DNA of 64,000 bases from G965216255 sp965216255 (GCA_965216255.1 OZ244148.1:310001-374000); one strand, 5' to 3'; shown: positions 9,914 to 16,777, counted from the first letter of the stretch. Made by a program: numbers and translations. Notes: a model not told the origin generated them from the sequence alone.

Positions 9914-10163
9914 GAGCCATGTATTCTGCTGACTCTTTGATTTCGAAGGCTGTAGGTACAAGTCCTGTGAAGTGTGCGTCGTCAAGTTGTGAGATAATAA
10001 CCTTGGCCAGCCCCAATGCGGCTTTAGATGCTTGTGCTGCCGGAAGAACGTTCTGGAAGTTTAGGGCGGCGTACTTTTCGTGGAATTTGGCATTCAGGTT
10101 AACAAGGGCGGTGATAAAGTTCTTGCTGTTGGCGGTGACTGTTTCGAGTTCTGGAATGGACAT
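9867..10163 (-). CDS. hypothetical 98-residue protein, IS-A passenger
   Basis: The product is small and alanine-rich, probably helical and soluble (LPAAQASKAALGLAKVI, SAEYMALISAAAKLQRK), with no known domain. It is transcribed away from the transposase gene, so the 159-bp gap between 10163 and 10323 is a divergent promoter region. The ATG at 10163 is the first good start but has no clear ribosome site. Function unknown; it is cargo of IS-A, upstream of the 198-residue gene in the same direction. Confidence 0.5.
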   Translation of the reverse strand: MSIPELETVTANSKNFITALVNLNAKFHEKYAALNFQNVLPAAQASKAALGLAKVIISQLDDAHFTGLVPTAFEIKESAEYMALISAAAKLQRKLPSS

Positions 10164-10283
10164 AGCAGGTATAGATTGATGGAGATGGGTAATCGTGAAG
10201 GCGTATAAATGACGCTACTTACGTGCTGTTTCGACTTCATGCCAAGTTCACATTGCATGTGCAACCTTCGCCTCGCAGCCACG

Positions 10284-10324
10284 TAATGGCTACTAAACTT
10301 CCCAAATTAAAACCTAGTAGTCAT
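10284..10324. promoter_or_regulatory. internal inverted copies of the IS-A terminal repeat at the transposase start
   Basis: TAATGGCTACTA (10284-10295) is identical to 12 bases of the right terminal repeat and is followed by AACTTCCC, echoing its TTCCC end. TAGTAGTCAT (10315-10324) matches 9 of 10 bases of the opposite-strand form TAGTAGCCAT and covers the transposase ATG. The two form an inverted pair with a 19-base gap. They are probably transposase binding sites that let the enzyme repress its own gene; that is inference. Confidence 0.55.
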
Positions 10325-11309
10325 GGCCAAGAACGCACCGGGTCTTGTCTTCCGCGAGGGCATTTCGTTGATTGAGATATTTCGCATGTTTCCAGACGAC
10401 AAGACGGCTGAGGCATGGTTTGCGGCGCATCGGTGGGCTGACGGCATTGCGTGTCCGCGCTGCGAATCGGACAACATTAACGTCAATGCGAAGCATCCCA
10501 CTATGCGTCATCGCTGCCGGAAGTGCCGCAAGTATTTCTCGGTCAGGACAGGGACGGTCATGGAGGGATCCAACCTTGGCTATCAGGTATGGGCTATTGC
10601 CGTTTACCAGATCACTACGGGACTCAAGGGCGTGTCGAGTATGAAGTTACACCGTGACCTGGACATCACGCAGAAGTCGGCGTGGCATCTGGCGCACCGA
10701 ATCCGCATGGCGTGGGAGTGCAAGCAGGGCAGGGAGTTCTTCGGTGGCCCAGTGGAAGCGGATGAGACATACATTGGTGGCAAGGAAAAGAACAAGCATG
10801 CCAGCAAGAAGCTGAATGCCGGACGTGGCACTGTGGGCAAGACGGCTGTTGTCGGCATCAAGGACAGGGATACGAATGAGGTCAGGGCTAAGGTAGTGGA
10901 CAGCACGGACGGCGCTACACTCAAGGGGATCGTGCATGAGAATGCCGGGGAAGGCGTCAAGGTGTATACGGACAGCGCGAAGGCGTATAGGGGGCTGCCT
11001 AATCACGAATACGTCAATCATAGCGTAGGCGAGTACGTACGCGACCAGGCGCATACGAACGGTATGGAGAGCTTTTGGGCGTTGATGAAGCGAGGCTATC
11101 ATGGAACGTACCACCACATGTCTCGTAAGCATTTAGATCGCTACGTGACCGAATTTGCGGGTCGTCACAACCAGAGGCCGTACGACACTATTGACCAGAT
11201 GCAGCGCGTAGCATCGGGTATGGAAGGCAAGCGGCTCCGGTATGCGGATCTTATCGGTCAAGGCGAAGAAGTACAGAGCCAATCACCAAAAGACGATTTG
11301 CCGTTTTGA
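10323..11309 (+). CDS. IS1595-family (ISXO2-like) transposase of IS-A
   Basis: The 328-residue DDE-type transposase has an N-terminal zinc ribbon (CPRC at about residue 43 and CRKC near 65) followed by YFSVRTGTVMEGS, the usual junction of this family. The catalytic part contains VEADETYIGGKEKNKH, VYTDSAKAYRGL and HTNGMESFWALMKRGYHG, then HHMSRKHLDRYVTEF. Length and order are those of full-length ISXO2-like enzymes. The start MAKNAPGLVFREG is the first ATG after the divergent promoter region and lies on an internal copy of the element's own terminal repeat. The stop overlaps the start of a tiny downstream gene by TTGA. The enzyme is expected to bind the 28-bp ends and make 8-bp duplications, as seen here. 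Confidence 0.93.
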   Translation: MAKNAPGLVFREGISLIEIFRMFPDDKTAEAWFAAHRWADGIACPRCESDNINVNAKHPTMRHRCRKCRKYFSVRTGTVMEGSNLGYQVWAIAVYQITTGLKGVSSMKLHRDLDITQKSAWHLAHRIRMAWECKQGREFFGGPVEADETYIGGKEKNKHASKKLNAGRGTVGKTAVVGIKDRDTNEVRAKVVDSTDGATLKGIVHENAGEGVKVYTDSAKAYRGLPNHEYVNHSVGEYVRDQAHTNGMESFWALMKRGYHGTYHHMSRKHLDRYVTEFAGRHNQRPYDTIDQMQRVASGMEGKRLRYADLIGQGEEVQSQSPKDDLPF

Positions 11310-11485
11310 AACAGCAACCGAAAGAGCAGAAGCGAGGGCCAGGCAGGCCCGTTACCAAGATGTGGCCGGAGCCAATCCCGGATACCCCGGAGAATGTAGT
11401 GAAGGCAGTATTGTTCACGTCTCCGAAGGAAATGCAGGAATGGAAGCAACTGGCAGCCCGCAAGAGGCATGGACGTGACGGCTAA
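11306..11485 (+). CDS. small basic protein coupled to the IS-A transposase
   Basis: This 59-residue frame starts at a TTG overlapping the transposase stop (TTGA). It opens with KQQPKEQKRGPGRP, an AT-hook-like basic motif, and continues WPEPIPDTPENVVKAVLF and a basic tail (ARKRHGRDG). An ATG at 11360 is possible but would remove the AT-hook-like part, so the coupled TTG start is favoured. A similarly placed small basic protein follows the IS-B transposase. A DNA-binding accessory or regulatory role in transposition is plausible but unproven. Confidence 0.6.
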   Translation: MKQQPKEQKRGPGRPVTKMWPEPIPDTPENVVKAVLFTSPKEMQEWKQLAARKRHGRDG

Positions 11486-11528
11486 TGTATAAGAAAATTC
11501 GTGGCTAAACCGCAGGAGGCTATGGCTC

Positions 11529-12509
11529 ATGTCGGGTAACAGGTCGCTACACACGGCGAACCGGGCGAGGCAGGACGAGTTCTACACGCAGCTTTCGGAC
11601 ATCGAGAAGGAGCTACGGTTCTACAGGCATCATTTTGCCGGTAAGGTCGTCTACTGCAACTGCGACGATCCAACGATCAGCAATTTCTATCGCTACTTCT
11701 ACCTTAACTTCGACAAGCTCGGCCTCGGGAAGTTGATAACGACCTGTTACAGGAATCAGCAGCCCGATCTGTTCAGCCAGCATGACACGGATAAGGCTGT
11801 GGGTGTTGAATATGACGGTAAATTGGAGCGAGTGTTTCAACTTGAAGGAGATGGTGATTTCCGAAGTCAAGAGTGTATCGTGCTGTTGAAACTATCTGAC
11901 ATTGTAGTTACCAACCCGCCGTTTTCGTTGTTCAGGGAATATATCGCGCAACTGGTCGAATACGACAAGAAATTTCTCGTGATCGGGAACATGAACGCGA
12001 TTACTTATAAGGAAGTATTTCCGCTGATTATGAATAACGAGATATGGTACGGTGCGAGCATCAAGAGCGGTGACCGCGAATTCGGCGTGCCTCGTCATTA
12101 TCCGTTGACGGCTGCGAGTTCCAGAGTTGACGAGAACGGCAACCGCTTTGTAAGGGTGAAGGGTGTCAGGTGGTTCACCAATCTTGACCACGCAAAGCGT
12201 CACGAGGAATTAGTGCTGTACAAGCGGTATTCGCCGGAAGATTACCCGAAGTACGACAATTATGACGCAATCAACGTGAACAAGACTTCGCACATCCCGT
12301 CCGACTACGACGGCGTGATAGGCGTGCCTATTAGTTTTCTGGACAAATACAATCCGAATCAATTTGAGTTAGTGAACGCAAATGATATCAGGGCGAATAT
12401 GTTGGTTCCCAATAAGCAGCATGGCCTTATCAAAGACAAGGATGGAACAATAAACGGTAAGCCCACCTATGTTCGCATCGTCATCCGCCATAAGAGGGAT
12501 CGCAAATGA
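11529..12509 (+). CDS. EcoRI-type adenine-specific DNA methyltransferase, IS-A passenger
   Basis: The 326-residue protein is about the length of M.EcoRI and carries the N6-adenine methylase catalytic motif NPPF in DIVVTNPPFSLFREYI (near residue 130). Other family features are the N-terminal RQDEFYTQLSDIEKEL, VVYCNCDDPTISNFYRYF, and NMNAITYKEVFPLI. It should transfer methyl groups from S-adenosylmethionine to adenine in a specific site, perhaps GAATTC-like, which is unproven. AGGAGG at 11514-11519, nine bases before the ATG, fixes the start; the ATG at 11522 dies after five codons. Its stop overlaps the next gene by ATGA. No EcoRI-type endonuclease is present; the coupled gene is a DUF262-HNH nuclease. 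Confidence 0.9.
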   Translation: MSGNRSLHTANRARQDEFYTQLSDIEKELRFYRHHFAGKVVYCNCDDPTISNFYRYFYLNFDKLGLGKLITTCYRNQQPDLFSQHDTDKAVGVEYDGKLERVFQLEGDGDFRSQECIVLLKLSDIVVTNPPFSLFREYIAQLVEYDKKFLVIGNMNAITYKEVFPLIMNNEIWYGASIKSGDREFGVPRHYPLTAASSRVDENGNRFVRVKGVRWFTNLDHAKRHEELVLYKRYSPEDYPKYDNYDAINVNKTSHIPSDYDGVIGVPISFLDKYNPNQFELVNANDIRANMLVPNKQHGLIKDKDGTINGKPTYVRIVIRHKRDRK

Positions 12510-13588
12510 AAATCGAATTGCTCAGTGTCACAGTGAGGGAGTTGGTGGCGGATTACAGGGACGACGGTGAGGGCGGCGTTGTGGGCTATGACGGAAGGCT
12601 GGACATCCGCCCTGCGTTTCAGCGCGAATTCGTGTATAAGGACAAGCAGCGGGACGCCGTGATCTGCACGATCAACAAGGGCTTTCCTCTTAATGTTATG
12701 TATTGGGCGGATAACGGCGACGACGAGTACGAGGTTATCGACGGCCAGCAACGGACGATATCCATTGCACAATACGTCGATGGCGATTATTCGATTGACG
12801 GCTTGTACTATCACAATCTGCCTACAGACAAGAAGCGGTGCATTCTGAACTACGAATTGATGGTCTACGTATGCACGGGCAAGGAGAGCGAGAAACTAGA
12901 GTGGTTTAGGACGGTCAACATCGCAGGGGAGAAGCTGACGGATCAGGAGTTGCGCAACGCCGTCTATTCGGGTTCGTGGGTATCGGACGCCAAGCGGTAC
13001 TTTAGCAGAGTAAGCGGCCCGGCGTACGAGATAGGCAATAGTCACCTAAAAGGCAGCGCGATACGGCAGGATTATTTGGAGATGGCGATCAAATGGATCA
13101 GCAGGGGCGAAATCGAAGATTACATGGGCAAACACCAGAACGATGACAGTGCAAAGCCCCTGTGGGATCATTTTCGATCAGTGATTGAGTGGGTGGAGTC
13201 TTGCTTCAAGACCAGACCTAAGATCATGCGTGGCGTGGACTGGGGTTCGCTTTACGACGATTATCACGACAAGCCGGTTGACCGTGAAGACGTTGAAGAC
13301 GAAACGCAACGATTGATAGCCGACGACGACGTACAAAAGCAGTCGGGTATCTACGCGTACATTCTCACACGTGATGAACGGCACCTAAACATTCGGTCGT
13401 TTAACGACACGATGAAACAGCGCGTGTACGAGCGTCAGAACCGTAGGTGCTCCGTGTGCGATGATGAGTTCGATTTGTCTCAAATGGAGGCGGATCATAT
13501 CAATCCGTGGTCAGAAGGCGGTGCTACCGTGGTGGACAATTGTCAGATGCTATGCCGAGATGACAACAGAAAAAAGGGCGTGAAGTAA
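12506..13588 (+). CDS. DUF262 and HNH endonuclease domain protein, IS-A passenger
   Basis: The 360-residue protein joins a DUF262 (GmrSD-like, ParB/Srx-type) domain with the motif YEVIDGQQRTISIAQYVDG (near residue 75) to a C-terminal HNH nuclease. The nuclease reads RRCSVCDDEFDLSQMEADH, then INPWSEGG and NCQMLCRDDN, with metal-binding cysteines and the catalytic histidine in place. DUF262 proteins such as GmrS/GmrD and BrxU act against modified or invading DNA using nucleotide hydrolysis. Start codon and methyltransferase stop overlap (ATGA), so the two are co-translated, as in a restriction-modification pair. It ends 15 bases before the right end of IS-A. A restriction role is inferred from this pairing. 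Confidence 0.88.
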   Translation: MKIELLSVTVRELVADYRDDGEGGVVGYDGRLDIRPAFQREFVYKDKQRDAVICTINKGFPLNVMYWADNGDDEYEVIDGQQRTISIAQYVDGDYSIDGLYYHNLPTDKKRCILNYELMVYVCTGKESEKLEWFRTVNIAGEKLTDQELRNAVYSGSWVSDAKRYFSRVSGPAYEIGNSHLKGSAIRQDYLEMAIKWISRGEIEDYMGKHQNDDSAKPLWDHFRSVIEWVESCFKTRPKIMRGVDWGSLYDDYHDKPVDREDVEDETQRLIADDDVQKQSGIYAYILTRDERHLNIRSFNDTMKQRVYERQNRRCSVCDDEFDLSQMEADHINPWSEGGATVVDNCQMLCRDDNRKKGVK

Positions 13589-13603
13589 GGCAGTGTGCAA
13601 CAT

Positions 13604-13631
13604 CTAATGGCTACTATCGTATATAATTCCC
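13604..13631 (-). repeat. right inverted repeat of IS-A
   Basis: Read inward on the minus strand it begins GGGAATTATATACGATAGTA and continues GCCATTAG. It is followed at once by TTTTCAAT and then by the left end of IS-B. Confidence 0.93.
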
Positions 13632-13639
13632 TTTTCAAT
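13632..13639. repeat. target-site duplication TTTTCAAT, copy 2 (between IS-A and IS-B)
   Basis: This single 8-bp copy serves as the right duplication of IS-A and the left duplication of IS-B. The last three bases of IS-A (CCC) and the first three of IS-B (GGG) flank it. Confidence 0.93.
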
Positions 13640-13667
13640 GGGAATTATATACTTGGTTGCACTAGTG
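13640..13667 (+). repeat. left inverted repeat of IS-B
   Basis: It reads GGGAATTATATACTTGGTTG then CACTAGTG. It matches the reverse complement of 16778-16805 over the first 23 bases with one difference, then diverges. Confidence 0.9.
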
Positions 13668-13698
13668 CTTTTGCGCAAGCATTTCCTGGCAACACCGC

Positions 13699-14184
13699 CT
13701 ACTTCTTGCTAGACTGATATATTTCATGTCGGGGATCATACCACAATATATACAACACATAGTCCTGAATGATGCCATAAAGTCGTTCCCTGTTCTTAAT
13801 TCTGAATGAATATATCTCATCTAAATCGTCCAAAGAACTTTTCTCTAGGAGTTCTCTGGCTTCTTTCAATATTTTTGATGTTGGGACGTGGTGGCTATTG
13901 GTTCCGCTATTGGGGCCGCCAGTCTGATTGGCTACTTGCGCCCAAGTCATGGTTTCACGATTAACAAGAGCCTTCATCAATCCGTTATTGGGGCACCATT
14001 TGTTCTTAAGGATATCGGCGGTAAGTCCCCACCTGCTAGACACATCAACAACGTCCAATGATCATGTAAATAGACGTTGGCTGCTTTGGAGATCCTTGTC
14101 ATTAACAGTATCAGCCTTAAGGCCCTTCACCACGCTTGGCTCGCGCGTCAGAGTGGCGGCCTTCCTTGGCATAGATTTACCCAT
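13699..14184 (-). pseudogene. toxin-like gene of a Panacea pair, interrupted by an in-frame TGA
   Basis: The minus-strand frame opens at the ATG at 14184, which overlaps the antitoxin stop as TAATG. It reads MGKSMPRKAATLTREPSVVK and on to SSQRLFT for 40 codons, then meets TGA (14064-14062). The same frame continues without another stop for about 120 codons to TAG at 13699: DVVDVSSRWGLTADILK, then FRIKNRERLYGIIQDYVLY and ILWYDPRHEIY. Coupling to a Panacea antitoxin and the RelE-like look of the C-terminal part suggest a small toxin of about 160 residues inactivated by a nonsense mutation. A restart at the TTG at 14058 could give a 119-residue product. A sequencing error at the TGA cannot be excluded. 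Confidence 0.7.
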
Positions 14185-14639
14185 TACTCAAAAGGAGCAG
14201 GGTCGTCTGTATGGATGCTTCCGTAGTACTCTGCCATCGAATCGAGAGAAATAGTCGAGCTACCCCGTTCTCTCATTGATAGTCCTTTACGTCCCTTTTT
14301 CCATGGATCTTCCATGTGTGTCAGGTTACTTAGCCAGTGTGGCGTACGGTTACCATAGAATCCTAGAACCGCATCTACAGTCTCCTTCTGGTCTTGATTC
14401 AAGCCCCTTGGGTTACCAGAAGGCATTTCATCAATCTTGAATTTTCCTTTGTGCTCATCGTACAAGGCAGGACATACGGGGCCGTTGATCCATGCTTGAA
14501 TCTCTTCCTCGTATAGCGGCTCTCCATCCCATACGAGCGACCAAGCCTGGCTGTAATACACGAGCTTCTGGAGCTTCCATGTGGTGACAGCCCCTTGCTG
14601 TTTCAGTATGTATGCCGCAACGTCAAATACCGTAGTCAT
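14184..14639 (-). CDS. Panacea-domain (DUF4065, SocA-like) antitoxin
   Basis: The 151-residue protein has the Panacea hallmarks: an N-terminal FDVAAYILKQQGAVTTWKLQ, KLVYYSQAWSLVWDGEPLYE, and EIQAWINGPVCPALYDEHKG. Panacea domains neutralise many unrelated toxins encoded next to them, and the same fold occurs in SocA, a proteolysis adaptor. It is the first gene of a coupled pair; its TAA overlaps the ATG of the toxin-like gene. It is divergent from the IS-B transposase, so both promoters lie in 14640-14877. The toxin gene is broken while this one is intact. That fits loss of the dangerous partner, though the antitoxin may still protect against related toxins in trans. It is cargo of IS-B. Confidence 0.88.
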   Translation of the reverse strand: MTTVFDVAAYILKQQGAVTTWKLQKLVYYSQAWSLVWDGEPLYEEEIQAWINGPVCPALYDEHKGKFKIDEMPSGNPRGLNQDQKETVDAVLGFYGNRTPHWLSNLTHMEDPWKKGRKGLSMRERGSSTISLDSMAEYYGSIHTDDPAPFE

Positions 14640-14814
14640 GGTGTAGAGGGATTGATGATTGCCGAAGCGTTACTGGGGAACACAGTGTGTCACATATGAG
14701 TACGCAACATACAAGTCTGTACGCACTTGCCAACGCATAGTTCCAATATAAGTGGATAGAATGTTTGTAAGCAGGGTGTCACCGGGCCAAATCTACGGGA
14801 ACCCATTCTTAAGC

Positions 14815-14874
14815 GATACCTAATTGCACGAATATTCAGTGAAGCCCTTGACTTTGCTAGTGCAATTAGGTATC
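14815..14874. promoter_or_regulatory. internal inverted copies of the IS-B terminal repeat upstream of the transposase
   Basis: GATACCTAATTGCAC (14815-14829) and its perfect reverse complement (14860-14874) form a 15-bp inverted repeat with a 30-base gap. The segment ATACCTAATTGCAC matches the terminal-repeat segment ATACTTGATTGCAC at 12 of 14 positions (11 of 14 for the left end). The right arm lies over the spacer and -10 of the transposase promoter. A transposase-bound operator giving self-repression is the natural reading, but it is inferred. Confidence 0.65.
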
Positions 14875-14876
14875 TT
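14848..14876 (+). promoter_or_regulatory. likely IS-B transposase promoter
   Basis: TTGACT (14848-14853), a 17-base spacer and TATCTT (14871-14876) form a sigma-70-like promoter; TATCTTTA also resembles the Bacteroidota -7 element TAnnTTTG. Transcription from it would begin around 14883, past the ATG at 14878, which favours the start at 14902. Confidence 0.5.
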
Positions 14877-14901
14877 TATGAGAGATCAAAGCAATAGAGC
14901 C

Positions 14902-15828
14902 ATGAAGGGACATTTGAGCTTGAATCAGTTTTTCGCGCACTTCCCGAATGAGGAAGCCTGCAAGGAGTACATTGCGCAGCAGCGTTGGGGCGGTGCGGAG
15001 AACGCGGCTTGCCCGCGTTGCGGAAGCATGAAGGTCTGGCAGACTAGAGACAGCATGGGCTTCAAGTGCGGCGACTGCCCGTCACGCAAGGCGCGGTTCA
15101 GCGTTCGCACGGGTACGGTGATGGAAGGCTCGAAGGTGCCGCTCCAGAAGTGGCTCTTAGCGATCTACATTATGACTACGGCCCGCAAGGGGATTTCGAG
15201 CGTCCAGCTATCCAAGGAGCTTGGCGTGACGCAAAAAACGGCTTGGTTCTTGGAGCACCGCATTCGGGAAGCCTGCGTTAAGGACGTGGCGATCCTGGGC
15301 GGTCAGGTGGAAGTGGATGAGACTTACATCGGCGGCAAGGAGAAGAACAAGCACGAGCGCAAGAAGCTGAAATTGGGGCGCGGCACGGTGGGTAAGAAGC
15401 CTGTTGTGGCCGTATTGCAGCGTGGCGGCAATATCAAGGCCATGCCGGTTGATTCTACGGACAAGGCGACGATACAGGGGATCATTATGGACTCGGTAGA
15501 GCAGGGTTCATCGGTTTACACTGACGATCACGGTTCTTACATTGGCTTGTGTGACGCTTTTGACCATGAGTCCGTTAAGCACAGCGCCGGGGAGTACGTG
15601 CGGGGCCAGGCCAGCACCAACTCTGCGGAGTCGTTCTGGGCGCTACTCAAACGCGGGTACTACGGAACGCACCATTGGTGGAGCTTCAAGCACCTGCATC
15701 GTTACGTGACCGAGTACGTATTCCGTCATAACACGGCGCACATTGTCGGCCTACCGCTACTCGGCGAAGTAATCCTGTCCGGCGAGGGCAAGCACCTGAC
15801 GTACAAGCAACTTATCAGAAAGATATGA
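14902..15828 (+). CDS. IS1595-family (ISXO2-like) transposase of IS-B
   Basis: From MKGHLSLNQFFAHFPNEEA the product is 308 residues, the usual family length. It has a zinc ribbon (CPRC and CGDC), the junction RFSVRTGTVMEGS, and the catalytic blocks VEVDETYIGGKEKNKH, VYTDDHGSYIG and TNSAESFWALLKRGYYGTHH. It is clearly related to the IS-A enzyme but far from identical, in line with the different inner halves of their terminal repeats. In-frame starts at 14824 and 14878 lie within or before the promoter and its inverted repeat, so 14902 is preferred. The stop overlaps a small downstream gene by ATGA. Confidence 0.9.
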   Translation: MKGHLSLNQFFAHFPNEEACKEYIAQQRWGGAENAACPRCGSMKVWQTRDSMGFKCGDCPSRKARFSVRTGTVMEGSKVPLQKWLLAIYIMTTARKGISSVQLSKELGVTQKTAWFLEHRIREACVKDVAILGGQVEVDETYIGGKEKNKHERKKLKLGRGTVGKKPVVAVLQRGGNIKAMPVDSTDKATIQGIIMDSVEQGSSVYTDDHGSYIGLCDAFDHESVKHSAGEYVRGQASTNSAESFWALLKRGYYGTHHWWSFKHLHRYVTEYVFRHNTAHIVGLPLLGEVILSGEGKHLTYKQLIRKI

Positions 15829-15995
15829 AGAAGCCAACGATTATCAATCCCTTGGACATGACGTTCGAGGAAGCGGTCAAGCGCGTAGTGGCTGACAGAC
15901 CGGACGTGAAGGATATTAAGAAGTCGAGACGGCGTAGCAGACGCATGGATACGCGGAAGAAGGAGCGAGGTAATGACGAAGGCATTCCCAAATAG
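15825..15995 (+). CDS. small basic protein coupled to the IS-B transposase
   Basis: This 56-residue frame starts in the ATGA overlap with the transposase stop. It reads MKKPTIINPLDMTFEEAVKR, then VVADRPDVKDIKKSRRRSRR and a further basic tail. The N-terminal half looks helical and acidic, the C-terminal half strongly basic. Its position mirrors that of the small protein behind the IS-A transposase, although the two share little sequence. It may be a transposition accessory or nucleic-acid-binding regulator; no function is established. Confidence 0.6.
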   Translation: MKKPTIINPLDMTFEEAVKRVVADRPDVKDIKKSRRRSRRMDTRKKERGNDEGIPK

Positions 15996-16072
15996 ATCGG
16001 TCTAAACTCTTGGTGTTGTTACAGAGTTGGCAGATCACAACTAGGATATACTGAGCATATCTACTCATCCTT

Positions 16073-16633
16073 ATGCCCAATAGCGAATCTCAAGGCGGAG
16101 CTAACAGTAATCATCGGAATTGGATGGCCGCACTGCTGATTGTCCTCGCAATAACTTTGTGTGGTGTCTGGACATGCATATTCGAAGGCGACAGCGACTC
16201 TCCTGCAACAAGTTCTAACTCGTCCTCAAGCAAGACTTCCACTGCGTACAAACTTGCAGTTGTAGCTGGTACACGCGTGGGCGATATCGAAACGACAGAG
16301 AAACGGTTCGCATTCGTTCTTCCGCGCTTGGATCGCATATGCACCGACATTGCGTCGGAGGAACGAATTGCGGACATATTGGTGACGCTTCACCGGAAGT
16401 TAGAAGAAGCTGGACTTGAAAGAGAAGAGGATTTGCTACAGTTGACGAATAATTTATACAGGCTGTCAAATGTAGTTGACACTGCCTACCGGGCAGCCGG
16501 TATTGACTCTGGGCCACCTAACAAGTGCCAAGAACCTTGGGCCACGTATATCACGTTGAGGCAACAGGCGCATTTGCCAGACGATGCCATAAGATCGATT
16601 TCGGCTGTGGTTAATAGCCTAGTAGGAGGATAA
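16073..16633 (+). CDS. membrane-anchored hypothetical protein, IS-B passenger
   Basis: The 186-residue protein has one hydrophobic segment near the N-terminus (WMAALLIVLAITLCGVW, about residues 17-35), then a serine-rich linker (PATSSNSSSSKTS) and a soluble helical domain of about 130 residues. The layout suggests a single-pass protein with its C-terminal domain outside the cytosol, or a lipoprotein-like anchor. No domain is recognised. It follows the transposase and small gene in the same direction after an 80-base gap and lies wholly inside IS-B, so it is cargo. Function unknown. Confidence 0.55.
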   Translation: MPNSESQGGANSNHRNWMAALLIVLAITLCGVWTCIFEGDSDSPATSSNSSSSKTSTAYKLAVVAGTRVGDIETTEKRFAFVLPRLDRICTDIASEERIADILVTLHRKLEEAGLEREEDLLQLTNNLYRLSNVVDTAYRAAGIDSGPPNKCQEPWATYITLRQQAHLPDDAIRSISAVVNSLVGG

Positions 16634-16777
16634 ACTGTGTTGCGTTTTCAACGTGAAGTCTGTTGCTGGTGTATGGTTGGTTCTAAGTGGCATTGCCCTT
16701 CTAATCATGAATAGCTGGATTCATTGGGTGTGACTATTCTGGATTGCGAATTTTCACTTTGTCAGGTGGCACAATTG

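Larger units (their letters stand above)
9121..13631 (+). mobile_element. IS-A: IS1595-family element with passenger genes (4511 bp)
   Basis: The element is bounded by 28-bp inverted repeats of the form GGGRATTATATACGATAGTA followed by GCCAYTAG, with only two differences between the ends, and flanked by TTTTCAAT on both sides. Inside are an ISXO2-like transposase on the plus strand, a tiny basic protein coupled to it, an EcoRI-type adenine methyltransferase coupled to a DUF262-HNH nuclease, and two minus-strand hypothetical genes. The composition is visibly less GC-rich than the housekeeping DNA further on, which fits transfer. IS1595 elements with passenger genes are known. Both ends, the duplication and all main frames are intact, so the element may be mobile. 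Confidence 0.93.

Noticed and set aside
14062..14064. TGA in the toxin-like frame as a selenocysteine or reassigned codon
   Set aside because: TGA is used as a normal stop throughout the window (for example in prfB regulation and many gene ends) and no SECIS-like context is evident.
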